From positions 62,001 to 126,000 of the forward strand of contig JAKLKC010000011.1 in assembly GCA_023150875.1 (NCBI GenBank): a DNA stretch of 64,000 nt. The letters run 5' to 3'. Numbering within the stretch: position 1 is the stretch's first letter; every line of letters begins with the position of its first letter. Under the pieces are notes generated by a model. It did not search any database and was not told the origin of the DNA. It saw only the letters and a program-made list of their open reading frames with translations. Source of the stretch: Myxococcota bacterium (lineage in GTDB: Bacteria; Myxococcota_A; UBA796; UBA9615; JAKLKC01). Below, piece by piece: positions 8,469-17,411 of this stretch. The translations under genes and the position numbers were made by a program.

Positions 8469-10199
8469 TCAGGGGCAGCCGGCGGGGGGCGACGCGAAGG
8501 TCCCGCCCGGCACGATCGCCCGGGCCCCCGACGGGGCGGCGGGGTCCACGAGCCAGATCCCGGCCTGGTCCCGGGTCCAGGCGGAGAGGACGACCCGGTC
8601 CCCCAGGAGGCGCACCTCGCCCAGGTAGGGGGAGGCCCCGGCGGACTCGTCCCAGCCCACGGCCTCGAGCTGGACCCCGCCGGCGAAGGACCGGAGCCGG
8701 GTCCCGTCGGCGCGGATCACCTGGGTGGAGGCGTCGGCGGCGCAGGGGGTGCCCTCGTGGACCACGACGGCGCCGTGCCCCGCCCCCACCTGGTACCGGC
8801 CGCCGGGCGGGCCGAGGGAGGCCAGGGACCGCTCCTTGCCCCCGCCGGGGAAGGGGCGGGAGTAGAGCCGGGGGCCCGAAGCCCCACGCCGGACCACGTA
8901 CAGCGAGGCGGGGTCCCCCGGGAAGGCGTAGACCCTCTCCACCCCTTCGGCCCTGTCCACCTGCTCGTCGCCGCGGCGCACCCTGAGGACGCCGTCCGCC
9001 AGCGACACCGCCAGGGCGCGGGGTCCGTCCCCCACCACGAAGGCCTCCCCCTCCCCCGCCGCCCACCGCAGCTCGGGGTGGTCGGCCAGGGACGAGGCGT
9101 CCGCCGCCGGGCACCCGGCGGGGCTGGGGGCCTTGCCCTCGGGGTAGGCGACGGCGGGCAGGAACGGCGAGGGGCAGAACGCAGCGTCCCGTTCGGCGTG
9201 GCGGGCCGCCAGGACGTGCTCGGCGTCCTTCGCGTCCCGGACCTCCAGAGTCTCGAGCTGGACGCCGTCGCGGTCGAAGTAGGTCCGGCGGTGGCGTGAG
9301 CGGCGCGGCGACCACTGCTCCAGGCGGAACGCGCTGCCGTCGCGGCTCCAGGCGATGGCGATCCGCTCGGCCTCGCCCGTGGCCACCCGGCGCCCCCGCC
9401 GGCCCGCCGCGTCGAGGATCCAGAGGTCCCCCTGCTCCAGGGGCGCCGGCCCTTCCGGGATGACTCCGGTGCGGTCCCACACCAGGGCGGCGCCGCCCGC
9501 GGGGGAGGTCCGGGCGACGGCGCCCCGGTGGATCACCCTCGCGCTCCCGCCCGGTGCGAGCAGGCCGACGTGCCAGGCGGGCGCTCCCGGATCCCCCAGG
9601 TCCCGGTGGAAGAGGAGGGATCCCCGCAGGTCCCAGCCCGGCCGGGCCTCCCCCTGGCCGTAGACCTCGATCTCGGCGACGGAGATCTCCGGGTCCTTTC
9701 GGCCCGGGCGGACCGCGTCGACGCGGAGGCGCAGCCGCGACGCGGCCACCGGCCTGGACAACACGACGTGCTGGGGAGCCGGGGAGTCCGCGAGGCGGGC
9801 CACGCCGACCGGCCGGTCGTCCGCCAGCACGGTCACCGTCTCGGGCCGGGACAGGTCGCCGAAGGCCCGCCCCGGGGCGAACCGCCCGACGTGGAGGGTG
9901 ACGGCCGACACCCGGGCCGACGGGGGGAGCGCCAGGTCGACCCAGCCGCGGCCATCGGAGGCCACCCAGGTCCAGGAGGTGCTCAGGTCCCCGTCCCGGG
10001 CGAGGTCCGCCGCGCCCACCCCTTCCTCCCCGGCGAGGAAGGCGGACTGGGCGAGGGCGGTGGCGGCCAGGGGCACGCCCCAGGCGGGATCGGCCTCGGT
10101 GACCACCGCCAGGGGCGGGGGCGCGTGGGCGGCGCCGGCGAGGACGGGGCCGAAGGCGAGGGCGGCGAGGGCGGCGGCGGGCAGGGTGCGGGCGGTCAT
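8469..10199 (-). CDS. Secreted discoidin-like / beta-propeller protein
   Basis: This 576-residue protein has a clear signal peptide (MTARTLPAAALAALAFGPVLAGAAHA). The N-terminal domain (about residues 35-180) resembles the discoidin or NADase-type glycan-binding fold: a DLARDGDLSTSWTWVASDGR entry loop, strands with LHVGRF and TVTVLADD, and a closing EISVAEIEVYG. The rest contains repeated beta-strand units typical of a WD/TolB-like propeller (DLWILDAAGRRGRR, RIAIAWSRDGSAFRLEQWSP). No catalytic residues are recognisable, so binding of glycan or cell-surface ligand is only an inference. Its ATG overlaps the TGA of the upstream HEAT/cyclophilin gene (ATGA), so the two are translationally coupled and probably work in the same envelope compartment. 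Confidence 0.75.
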   Translation of the reverse strand: MTARTLPAAALAALAFGPVLAGAAHAPPPLAVVTEADPAWGVPLAATALAQSAFLAGEEGVGAADLARDGDLSTSWTWVASDGRGWVDLALPPSARVSAVTLHVGRFAPGRAFGDLSRPETVTVLADDRPVGVARLADSPAPQHVVLSRPVAASRLRLRVDAVRPGRKDPEISVAEIEVYGQGEARPGWDLRGSLLFHRDLGDPGAPAWHVGLLAPGGSARVIHRGAVARTSPAGGAALVWDRTGVIPEGPAPLEQGDLWILDAAGRRGRRVATGEAERIAIAWSRDGSAFRLEQWSPRRSRHRRTYFDRDGVQLETLEVRDAKDAEHVLAARHAERDAAFCPSPFLPAVAYPEGKAPSPAGCPAADASSLADHPELRWAAGEGEAFVVGDGPRALAVSLADGVLRVRRGDEQVDRAEGVERVYAFPGDPASLYVVRRGASGPRLYSRPFPGGGKERSLASLGPPGGRYQVGAGHGAVVVHEGTPCAADASTQVIRADGTRLRSFAGGVQLEAVGWDESAGASPYLGEVRLLGDRVVLSAWTRDQAGIWLVDPAAPSGARAIVPGGTFASPPAGCP

Positions 10200-12466
10200 G
10201 GCGTGGTCCCCTGGCCGGCGGCCGGTGGGGGCGGAGGCGGGGTGGGGCCGGAGGGAACCGGTGGACCGGGCTCGGGACGGACCGAGAGGATCCGGTCTCC
10301 GCGCCTGAGGGAATCCACGACTTCCATGCCGGTGACGACGCGGCCGAAGGCCGTGTAGTGACCGTCGAGGTGGGGCTGGCGCGACAGGGTGACGAACCAC
10401 TGGGACCCGCCCGTGTCCTTTCCCGCCAGCGCCATGCCCACCACCCCGCGCTCGTAGGGCACGGGGTTGTAGTCGCAGCGGATGGAGTACCCCGGCCCGC
10501 CGGATCCGTCCCCCCGGGGATCCCCGCCCTGCACCACGAAGTCGGGGACGACCCGGTGGAGGGCGAGGCCGTCGAAGTAGCCCCGGGCGGCGAGGGTGGC
10601 GAAGTTCGCGGCGGCTGTGGGCGCCTCCTGGGGGTCCAGGCGGAGGTGGAAGGTCCCCCTCTCGGTCTCCACGGCGAAGGCCATGGGGAGGCCATCGGGG
10701 GAGGGAGGGGCCTCGCCGGCCCGGGGCGGCCTGGGGGGCGGCGCGTTGCCCAGGGCACGGATGGCCAGCCGGGCCCGCGTCTGGACGAGGACGTCGGGGT
10801 CCGTCGCGGCGCGGGCAAACAGCTCCTCGGCGGGGGGCTCCCTCTTGGCGAGGGCGTCCACGATGGCGACCCGGGCCTCGGCCCCCGCGGGGCCGGGGAA
10901 GCGGTCGAAGGCGGCGGCGAGGGCGGCGCCGATCCCGGGGCCGGGCCGGCTCGCCAGGCCGGCGGCGGCGACGCCGGCGACGACGGGGTCCGGGGAGTCC
11001 AGGGCGGAGAGGAGGGGCCCCACCACGTCGTCCTCGGCGCGGCGGCCGAGGGCGTCCAGGGCGGCGAGGCGGGGGCCGGAGGCCGGGTCCGACGCCAGGC
11101 GCGAGAGGACGAGGTCCCGGGCCGCCGGGCCGGGGACATCCGCCAGGGCGCCGAGGGCGCCGGCCCTCACGTGGGGGTCTGGGTCCTCCACCAGGGGCGC
11201 GAGGCGCGACAGGGCGGCGTCCCGGGCGAGGGCGGCCAGGGAAGCGGCGGCGGCGGCCCGGACGTCGGCGACGGGATCGGCCAGGGCGGGCGCCAGGGCC
11301 GCCAGGCCCGCCTGCGCCGCGGCCCCTCCGCTGGCCTCGGCGGGGGCGCACGCGGCGAGCGCCGCCGCCGCCTCGGCGCGGAGGGAGGGATCGGGGGAGG
11401 CCGAGAGCACGGCGCCCAGGACCTTGGCCATCTCCGGCGAGGGGAGGCGGGCCAGCCCCCGGACGGCGGCGATGGCGACGGCGGCCTCGCCGGGGTCCCG
11501 GGGCGCGAGGCCGGGGCCGGTCAGGAGGGAGGCCAGGCGAAGCGCCGCCTCGTCCCCCCCGGTGGTGCCCAGGGCCCGGGCGGCGTGGACGCGGACCTCC
11601 CTCGGGGTCCCGGGATCGGCGGCGGCGCCGGCGAGGGCGGAGACCGCGGCGGCGCGGCCCGGGTCCTCGGGAGGGGGCGGGACCCGGAAGAGGGCGTAGG
11701 CGGCGCCCCGGGCGAGGGCCGGATCCGCGGCCAGCAGGCCCAGGAGGAGGTCGCGGGTCCCGGCGTCGAGGGAGCCCAGCGCCTTGCGGTACCCGAGGAT
11801 CCCCAACCCTTCGGCGGCGGCCACCGCCGGCTCGGGGGCGGGCCGCGCCTCCCGGAGGCCGGGCGCGGCGAGCTCCCGGGCCAGGAGGGGCGCCGCGTCC
11901 TCGGACCCCGACCAGGCCAGGGCCCGGAGCACGGCCGACCGGGCGGCGGGGTCCTCCTCCCGGGACAGGGCGGCCTCCAGGGCCTCCTCCACGAGGGTCT
12001 CCGCCAGGATGCGGTCGGAGCCGGGGCCCAGCTCCCAGCCCCAGTGCAGGGAGAGGGCGAAGGCCGCCTCGGCGCGGACCGAGGGATCGGGGTCGCCGAG
12101 GCGGAACTGCACGATCTCCCGGATGCGGGGATCGCCGATCAGCCCCATGGCCCGCAGCGCCGCGCGCCGCACCTCGGTGTCCTGGTGGTCCCGGGCGAAG
12201 GGGACGAGGTCCGGGGCGTGGGTCCGGGCGTCCCGGGCGGAGGCGATGGCGTCGAGGGTGGCGCGGCGGGCCGCGGCGACCGCGATGGGATCGGCCGAGG
12301 CGACGGGGCCCTGGGGGCCGGCTCCGGGCGTGGGCCCGGGCCCGTGGGCGCACCCGGCGAGGGCGACCAGCAGCGGCGTCAGTCGGGTCAGGTGGCCGAA
12401 GAGTGGTCCCTTCGCGGCGATCCGCCCGCCGCATCCTCGCCCTCGCACCGGGGTCAGGCCCGGCAC
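10196..12466 (-). CDS. HEAT-repeat lipoprotein with C-terminal cyclophilin domain
   Basis: This fusion carries roughly 450 residues of HEAT/PBS-lyase-type helical repeats (RRAALRAMGLIGDPRIREIV, SVRAEAAFALSLHWG and many similar units). A cyclophilin-type peptidyl-prolyl isomerase follows in the last 170 residues. The isomerase motifs are intact: FATLAARGYFDGLALHRVVP, FVVQGGDPRGDGSGGPGYSI, GGSQWFVTLSRQPHLDGHYT, AFGRVVTGMEVVDSL. The start is uncertain. GTG 12466, preceded by GGAGG, places LTPLLVALAGC as a lipobox at residue 39. ATG 12574, also with GGAGG, adds 36 residues and would bury the signal. I prefer 12466 because a lipoprotein fits the domain content. The likely role is folding or scaffolding in the periplasm, coupled to the downstream discoidin protein. 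Confidence 0.85.
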   Translation of the reverse strand: MPGLTPVRGRGCGGRIAAKGPLFGHLTRLTPLLVALAGCAHGPGPTPGAGPQGPVASADPIAVAAARRATLDAIASARDARTHAPDLVPFARDHQDTEVRRAALRAMGLIGDPRIREIVQFRLGDPDPSVRAEAAFALSLHWGWELGPGSDRILAETLVEEALEAALSREEDPAARSAVLRALAWSGSEDAAPLLARELAAPGLREARPAPEPAVAAAEGLGILGYRKALGSLDAGTRDLLLGLLAADPALARGAAYALFRVPPPPEDPGRAAAVSALAGAAADPGTPREVRVHAARALGTTGGDEAALRLASLLTGPGLAPRDPGEAAVAIAAVRGLARLPSPEMAKVLGAVLSASPDPSLRAEAAAALAACAPAEASGGAAAQAGLAALAPALADPVADVRAAAAASLAALARDAALSRLAPLVEDPDPHVRAGALGALADVPGPAARDLVLSRLASDPASGPRLAALDALGRRAEDDVVGPLLSALDSPDPVVAGVAAAGLASRPGPGIGAALAAAFDRFPGPAGAEARVAIVDALAKREPPAEELFARAATDPDVLVQTRARLAIRALGNAPPPRPPRAGEAPPSPDGLPMAFAVETERGTFHLRLDPQEAPTAAANFATLAARGYFDGLALHRVVPDFVVQGGDPRGDGSGGPGYSIRCDYNPVPYERGVVGMALAGKDTGGSQWFVTLSRQPHLDGHYTAFGRVVTGMEVVDSLRRGDRILSVRPEPGPPVPSGPTPPPPPPAAGQGTTP

Positions 12467-12714
12467 CGCCTCCCCTCCGGACGGCGCACGGCCCTCCCGC
12501 CCCTCCTCGGGCACGGGCAAAGGCTCGTGTGCGAGGCCCCGCGACGGGGACCCGTGGTCGAAGCGGATGGGCATGGGGCGTCCTCCCCGCGGGAGCGGCG
12601 CCCCATGTATACCGCGAGTGGGGCCGGCTCGTCCCCGTCGCGCTCCGGCGTTGACTCCCCGGCGGTTTCCATGAAGGATCCCTGGCCCCCGGCCCCCCTC
12701 GGAGAGTGCCCCCG

Positions 12715-13662
12715 ATGCGCATGATCGCGGCCGCCGTGAAGGCGCTCCGACCCAAGGAGTGGTCGAAGAACGTCGTCTTCCTGCCTCCGGCCCTCGTCTT
12801 CAGCCAGAACTACGATGATCCCCACTACGTCGGCCGGACGATCGCCGCCATCGCGCTGTTCTGCGCCCTCTCCAGCACGGGCTACCTCTTCAACGACCTC
12901 CGGGACGTCGAGGCCGACCGCCACCATCCCACCAAGCGGCATCGCCCCATCGCCTCGGGCGCCCTGCCGGTGCCGGTGGCCCTGGCCCTGATGCTCGCCC
13001 TGCCCGTCACCGCCCTGGTGCTGGCGTGGATGCTCGCCCCGGCCTTCTTCCTGTGCGCCGCGTCCTACCTCGCCCTGACCCTCAGCTACACCCTGGTCTT
13101 CAAGCACATGGTGTTGCTGGACGTGATGTTCATCTCGGCGGGCTTCCTGCTGCGGGCGGTGGCGGGGGCCGCGGCCATCGAGGTGCCGATCTCGCCCTGG
13201 TTCCTGGTCTGCACCTCGTTCCTCGCCCTCTTCCTCGGTTTCAGCAAGCGTCTCTCGGAGATCCGCCTGCTGGAGGGGGGCGCGGGCAAGCACCGGAAGA
13301 ACCTGAAGGAGTACTCCCCCGAGCTGCTCACCCAGATCATCACCATCGTCACCGCCTGCACGGTGATCTCCTACGCGATGTACACGTTCGAGTCCGGGCG
13401 GACCCCCTGGCTGATGCTGACCCTCCCGTTCGTGATCTACGGGATCTTCCGGTACATGTACCTCGTCGAGCGCCGTCAGGATGGCGGTGCGCCCGCGGAG
13501 ACCCTGCTCCGGGATCGACCCCTCCAGGTCAACATCGCCCTGTTCGTGATCACCGCCGTGGCCGCGCTCCAGTTCGGCGAGCCCCGGGAGGAGGACGTGG
13601 CCGGCGGAGACGCGGTGGCGCCGGAGCGGGTGACGGATACGGGGACGGCGGGCTCGCGCTGA
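12715..13662 (+). CDS. UbiA-family prenyl-phosphate phosphoribosyltransferase (DPPR synthase-like)
   Basis: This polytopic membrane protein of 315 residues belongs to the UbiA superfamily. The N-terminal PKEWSKNVVFLPPALVFS and the Asp-rich motif NDLRDVEADRHHP with TKRHRPIASG (about residues 60-83) are hallmarks of decaprenyl-phosphate phosphoribosyltransferases rather than of ubiquinone-pathway enzymes. Those enzymes join phosphoribosyl diphosphate to a polyprenyl phosphate at the inner membrane, giving a lipid-linked sugar donor. About eight hydrophobic helices can be seen. ATG 12715 has GGAG ten bases upstream; GTG 12706 is an alternative. No arabinan-type epimerase genes are adjacent, so the pathway is not confirmed. 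The C-terminal 30 residues are an Asp/Glu/Gly-rich tail. Confidence 0.82.
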   Translation: MRMIAAAVKALRPKEWSKNVVFLPPALVFSQNYDDPHYVGRTIAAIALFCALSSTGYLFNDLRDVEADRHHPTKRHRPIASGALPVPVALALMLALPVTALVLAWMLAPAFFLCAASYLALTLSYTLVFKHMVLLDVMFISAGFLLRAVAGAAAIEVPISPWFLVCTSFLALFLGFSKRLSEIRLLEGGAGKHRKNLKEYSPELLTQIITIVTACTVISYAMYTFESGRTPWLMLTLPFVIYGIFRYMYLVERRQDGGAPAETLLRDRPLQVNIALFVITAVAALQFGEPREEDVAGGDAVAPERVTDTGTAGSR

Positions 13663-13675
13663 GCGTGACCGCCCG

Positions 13676-14617
13676 TCAGCCCGGCGGTCCGGGGGGCAGG
13701 GGGAGGCGGCTCCGGACGGCCTCCACGTCGCGGCGGATCTGGGCCTTCAGGGCCTCCACGTCGGGGAACCGCACCTCGTCCCGCACCCGGTCCACGAAGT
13801 GGAGGCGCACGGTCTCGCCGTAGAGGTCGCCGTCGAAACCGAAGAGGTGGGCCTCCACCGAGACCTCCCTCTCGGCGAAGGTGGGGCGCAGACCGACGTT
13901 GGCGACGCCGTCCCACTCGCCCCGGTCACAGGTCAGGCGGACGGCGAAGACCCCCGGCCCGGGCAGGAGTTCGGTGCGGGGCTGGATGTTGGCGGTGGGG
14001 AAGCCGATGGTCCGCCCCCGCCCGCGCCCCCTCACCACGGCCCCGCTCAGGAAGTGCCAGCGGCCCAGCAGGCGCGCGGCGTCGGCCACCCGGCCGCCCA
14101 CGACCGCCTCGCGGATCCGGGAGCAGCTCACGGGCTCCCCCCCCACGAGGACGGGGGGGAACTGGGAGACCGAGGTCCCCGCCGGCCGAAAGAAGCGGTC
14201 CAGGAAGGCGAAGTCGCCGCTCCGGTCCCGGCCGAACCCGAAGTCGTAGCCGACGACGATGGCCCGGGGGCGGAGACGCCCCTCGATGACGTCCCGGGCG
14301 AACGCGCCGGGGTCCTGGGCCTGGACCTCGGGGGTGAACTCCTCGGTGACCAGCAGGTCCACACCGAGGGCGCTCAGGAGGGACGCCTTGTCCTCGAAGG
14401 TGGTGATGAGGTAGGGGTGCCGCCCTCGACCCAGGACCCGCCACGGAGGCGGGTAGAACGAGTAGACGACGGACTCTCCCCCGGTCTCCCGGGCCCGCCG
14501 GACCACCTCGCCCACGAGGCGCTGGTGGCCCAGGTGGACCCCGTCGAAGGTGCCGATGGTCATCACGGCGTCGCGGGGAGGAGCGCCGATCTCCCGGTGG
14601 TCGTAGACGATCCGCAA
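13676..14617 (-). CDS. ribF: Bifunctional riboflavin kinase / FAD synthetase RibF
   Basis: RibF phosphorylates riboflavin to FMN and adenylylates it to FAD. The N-terminal nucleotidyltransferase domain has the TIGTFDGVHLGHQRLVGEVV motif near residue 18 and VGYDFGFGRDRSGD and SCSRIREAV downstream. The C-terminal riboflavin kinase domain shows GRGRTIGFPTANI and a late GVANVGLRPTF strand. At 313 residues it has the family's usual length. TTG 14617 is chosen because it gives the normal RibF N-terminus (LRIVYDHREIGAPPRDAV) and has GAGG nine bases upstream. The first internal ATG would begin inside the nucleotide-binding strand. It lies 11 bases after the YkgJ-type gene, so the pair is probably cotranscribed. 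Confidence 0.95.
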   Translation of the reverse strand: MRIVYDHREIGAPPRDAVMTIGTFDGVHLGHQRLVGEVVRRARETGGESVVYSFYPPPWRVLGRGRHPYLITTFEDKASLLSALGVDLLVTEEFTPEVQAQDPGAFARDVIEGRLRPRAIVVGYDFGFGRDRSGDFAFLDRFFRPAGTSVSQFPPVLVGGEPVSCSRIREAVVGGRVADAARLLGRWHFLSGAVVRGRGRGRTIGFPTANIQPRTELLPGPGVFAVRLTCDRGEWDGVANVGLRPTFAEREVSVEAHLFGFDGDLYGETVRLHFVDRVRDEVRFPDVEALKAQIRRDVEAVRSRLPLPPGPPG

Positions 14618-14628
14618 GGGTGCCGGCC

Positions 14629-15009
14629 TCAGCGCCCCCCACCCGTGGCGGCGAGGGCGGGCTCGGCCCGGAAGGAGAAGCTGCACCGCCCCTCGACGTC
14701 CTCGAGGTCCCGCGCGGTGATGGGGAACTTGCGGCAGTTGGGGGGGCGCACGCCGTAGGCCCGGCATCGGGACGACCCGTCCTCCATCTCCTGGAGCATG
14801 GGGCAGACGTAGCCGATACGGCAGCAGCGCCCGCAGCGGTCGCACTCCCCCTCCCGGAGCGAGAGGAGCCTCCGGGTCTCCACGGGGCGGAAGACGGTGA
14901 GGGCGAAGCGCCGGACCTTGCCGGCGTACCCGCCGTAGGACCGGGGCTCGGCCTCTGCCTCGATGGTCGTCTCGGCGGTGGCGTTCTGGGTGATGGGCGG
15001 TGTGGACAT
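14629..15009 (-). CDS. YkgJ-family Cys-cluster protein (UPF0153)
   Basis: This 126-residue soluble protein has the CxxCxxCC zinc/iron-cluster pattern of the YkgJ family: CDRCGRCCRIGYVCPML near residue 70, followed by CRAYGVRPPNCRKFPI. The family is widespread, has no settled biochemical role and is thought to bind a metal cluster. ATG 15009 gives a sensible start (MSTPPITQNATAE); the open frame continues upstream to 15114 but without protein-like sequence. No strong Shine-Dalgarno is seen. It lies 11 bases upstream of ribF. Confidence 0.82.
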   Translation of the reverse strand: MSTPPITQNATAETTIEAEAEPRSYGGYAGKVRRFALTVFRPVETRRLLSLREGECDRCGRCCRIGYVCPMLQEMEDGSSRCRAYGVRPPNCRKFPITARDLEDVEGRCSFSFRAEPALAATGGGR

Positions 15010-15105
15010 CCGGCGGGCCCGTGACAGGTGACCGGGGCAAGGTAAGGCAAGGAGCGTCGCCGGCGCAAGGATGCCCCGACCCCTCCCGCCTCGGGGCCCC
15101 GCGCC

Positions 15106-15114
15106 TGATAACAT
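15106..15114 (+). promoter_or_regulatory. Extended -10 promoter for the ABC ATPase gene
   Basis: TGATAACAT is an extended -10 element (TG, one base, then TAACAT) in an otherwise GC-rich gap. Transcription would begin near 15121 and leave a leader of about 29 bases before ATG 15150. Confidence 0.5.
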
Positions 15115-15149
15115 CCCTGGCCCTTCCTCCCTCCCCCCGGAGCGCGCCC

Positions 15150-15902
15150 ATGACCGAGACGGATCCCGCCCACGTCATCGAGACCCGGGGGCTGATCAAG
15201 ATCTACCGGATGGGCCCGACCGAGGTGCGCGCCCTGGACGGCGTGGACCTGGACGTGAGGCGGGGGGAGTACCTGTCGATCATGGGGCCGTCGGGGTCCG
15301 GGAAGTCGACCCTGATGAACATGCTGGGGTGCCTCGACAGCCCCACCGAGGGCTCCTACCGCCTGGACGGCGTGGAGGTGTCGGGCCTGACCGACGCCGA
15401 GCTGGCCGCGGTGCGGAACCGCAAGATCGGGTTCGTGTTCCAGACCTTCAACCTGCTGCCCCGGTACACCGCCCAGGTGAACGTCGAGCTTCCCCTCCTC
15501 TACAGCGGCGCGTCGAGGGCGGAGCGGCGGCGGAGGGCGCACGAGGCCTTGCAGACCGTGGGGCTCGGAGACCGGACCGACCACCGCCCCAACGAGCTGT
15601 CCGGTGGGCAGCGGCAGAGGGTCGCCCTGGCCCGGGCGCTGGTCAACGACCCGGCGATCCTGCTGGCCGACGAGCCGACGGGGAACCTGGACACCCGGGT
15701 GGGACAGGAGATCCTGAGGCTCTTCGACGAGCTCCACGCCCAGGGGCGGACGGTGGTCGTGGTCACCCACGACCCCGAGGTAGCGGCGCGGGCGGAGCGG
15801 GTCGTGCGGGTCGTGGACGGCAGGATCGTGGAGGACGGACCCGGCGCCCGTTTCGCGCGGACGGCGTCGCCTGCGCCGGTCGATGGGCCGGGGGCGGGCT
15901 GA
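15150..15902 (+). CDS. LolD/MacB-type ABC transporter ATP-binding protein
   Basis: This 250-residue ATPase is of the MacB/LolD/FtsE branch. It has the long conserved start IYRMGPTEVRALDGVDLDV, Walker A GPSGSGKST (residues 46-54) and the branch-specific NMLGCLDSPTEGSY. The Q-loop is FVFQTFNLLPRYTAQVNVELP, the signature LSGGQRQRVALARAL (from residue 150), and Walker B LLADEPTGNLDT. Such ATPases normally pair with a FtsX-fold permease for lipoprotein release or efflux. No permease is adjacent here: the next gene is a MOP-family flippase. The C-terminal tail is Ala/Pro-rich. The partner permease must be encoded elsewhere, or the ATPase works with the flippase, which would be unusual. Confidence 0.88.
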   Translation: MTETDPAHVIETRGLIKIYRMGPTEVRALDGVDLDVRRGEYLSIMGPSGSGKSTLMNMLGCLDSPTEGSYRLDGVEVSGLTDAELAAVRNRKIGFVFQTFNLLPRYTAQVNVELPLLYSGASRAERRRRAHEALQTVGLGDRTDHRPNELSGGQRQRVALARALVNDPAILLADEPTGNLDTRVGQEILRLFDELHAQGRTVVVVTHDPEVAARAERVVRVVDGRIVEDGPGARFARTASPAPVDGPGAG

Positions 15903-15903
15903 G

Positions 15904-17382
15904 GTGACCCGATCCCCCTCGCCGGCCCCGTCCCCATCTCCGGGCGGTGAACTGGGTGGAAGGGCGAGGCGGGGGCTGACCGTCGAGGGAGCCAGCCTGG
16001 TGGCGCGGCTCGGGGTCCAGCTCGCGGTGCTGGCCTACATGACGCGGGTGCTGGGGAGGGATGAGTTCGGGCACTACACCGTCGCCCTGGCGGTCTACGT
16101 CCTGGTGGACGCCGTGGCGGACGCGGGGATGGGGGCGGCGGTGCTCCAACGCCCGGAGATGCCGGCGGCGGAGGTGGCCCGTTGCCACAGGGCGGCGCGC
16201 CTCGCGGGGCTCGGAGCGGGGCTGCTGGCGTGGGCCCTGGCGCCCCTGGTGGGGCTGGCCGCGGGTGAGGCGGAGTGCGCGCCCCTGCTCCGGGTCCTCG
16301 GCGTGGCGGCGGTGCTCCGGGGGGGCGCGGCGGTGCCTGTGGCGCTGCTGGTCCGGGACCTGCGGTTCGTGACGGCGGCCCTGGTGGACACCGCGTCGGC
16401 GGTCGCGCGGGCGGCGGTGGTGGTCGCCCTGGGCTCCGCCGGGCTGGGCGCCCTCGCCTTCGCGTGGGGCGCGGTGGCGGAGGTGCTGGGCCAGGCGGTG
16501 CTGGGGGCGACCTTCGCCCGCGTGCCCCGGGCCTCCCCCCGGGGCGAGGCGATCCTGCCCCCGGTCGACGTGCTGAGGTCGGGGCGCCGCCTCGCCACGG
16601 GGGCGGTGCTGGCGCTGGCGGGGGCCCGCATCGAGAGGGTCCTGGTGGCGCGGCTCCTGGGTGCGGCGGCGGCGGGGACCTACGGGTTCGCCCACGGCCT
16701 CGCCTTCCTGGCCGTCGAGAGGGCCGGCGGGAGCGTCGGGCGGGTGGCCATGCCGATCTACGGACGCCTGAGGCATGACCGTGAGGCGGCGGCGAGGGCG
16801 TGGCTGACGGCGACGCGGTGGATGGGGGCGACGCTGCTCCCGGCGAGCCTCGCCGTGGGGATCCTGGCCGATCCCCTGTTGCGGGCCTTCGCGGACCCCC
16901 GGTGGTGGGACGCCGCGCCGGCGCTGCGGGGGCTGTCGGTGGCAGCGGCCCTAGCCGCGGCCGCGGGGACGCCGTTCACGCTGTGGAAGGCCACGGGGAG
17001 GGAGCGGATGTGGAGGGACTGGCAGGGGGCGGCCCTGGTCCTCCTGGTGGTGGGGGTGGCGCTCGCCTCCAGGTGGGGGCTGGCGGGGGTGGTGGCCTTC
17101 ATGGTCCTCCGGGCCGCCGCGGCGGCGGCGACGTCGGCGATCGTGTCCGCGCGGATGCTCGGGATCCGGCCCGCGGAGCACCTGCGGGCGGTGGCCCCCG
17201 CCGTGGCCTCGGCGGCCGTGGCGGCGATGGCGGCGACGGCGGCCATGGGGACGGCCCCGACCGCCGTCGCGGAGTCCCTCGCGGGGGGCGTGGTGTTCGG
17301 CGGGGTCTTCGGGGCGTGCCTCGTGGCCACGGACGCGGGGGCGAGGCGTCGGGTCGCCGCCACCTCGCTCCGGGGCCGCTGA
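15904..17382 (+). CDS. MOP-superfamily oligosaccharide flippase (Wzx-like)
   Basis: This membrane protein of about 492 residues has roughly twelve to fourteen hydrophobic segments and is typical of Wzx/RfbX-type flippases. The family pattern near the N-terminus (VARLGVQLAVLAYMTRVLGRDEFGHYTVALAV) and mid-protein (ERVLVARLLGAAAAGTYGFAHGL) is clear. Members move undecaprenyl-linked sugar units across the inner membrane for O-antigen, capsule or exopolysaccharide. The start is either ATG 15883, overlapping the ATPase gene, or GTG 15904, directly after its TGA and with a GGGGGCGGG run upstream; I take the latter. No glycosyltransferase cluster surrounds it. Confidence 0.85.
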   Translation: MTRSPSPAPSPSPGGELGGRARRGLTVEGASLVARLGVQLAVLAYMTRVLGRDEFGHYTVALAVYVLVDAVADAGMGAAVLQRPEMPAAEVARCHRAARLAGLGAGLLAWALAPLVGLAAGEAECAPLLRVLGVAAVLRGGAAVPVALLVRDLRFVTAALVDTASAVARAAVVVALGSAGLGALAFAWGAVAEVLGQAVLGATFARVPRASPRGEAILPPVDVLRSGRRLATGAVLALAGARIERVLVARLLGAAAAGTYGFAHGLAFLAVERAGGSVGRVAMPIYGRLRHDREAAARAWLTATRWMGATLLPASLAVGILADPLLRAFADPRWWDAAPALRGLSVAAALAAAAGTPFTLWKATGRERMWRDWQGAALVLLVVGVALASRWGLAGVVAFMVLRAAAAAATSAIVSARMLGIRPAEHLRAVAPAVASAAVAAMAATAAMGTAPTAVAESLAGGVVFGGVFGACLVATDAGARRRVAATSLRGR

Positions 17383-17411
17383 CGTGGGGCCCCGCGGGGC
17401 GGCGCCGTCAG
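17379..17411. terminator. Hairpin between convergent genes
   Basis: CTGACG (17379-17384) and CGTCAG (17406-17411) are inverted copies flanking a GC-rich loop that contains GGGGCCCC. The two arms hold the TGA stops of the flippase gene and of the minus-strand gene at 17408. It may act as a weak bidirectional terminator. There is no T-run, and two convergent TGA stops create some symmetry by themselves. Confidence 0.3.
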
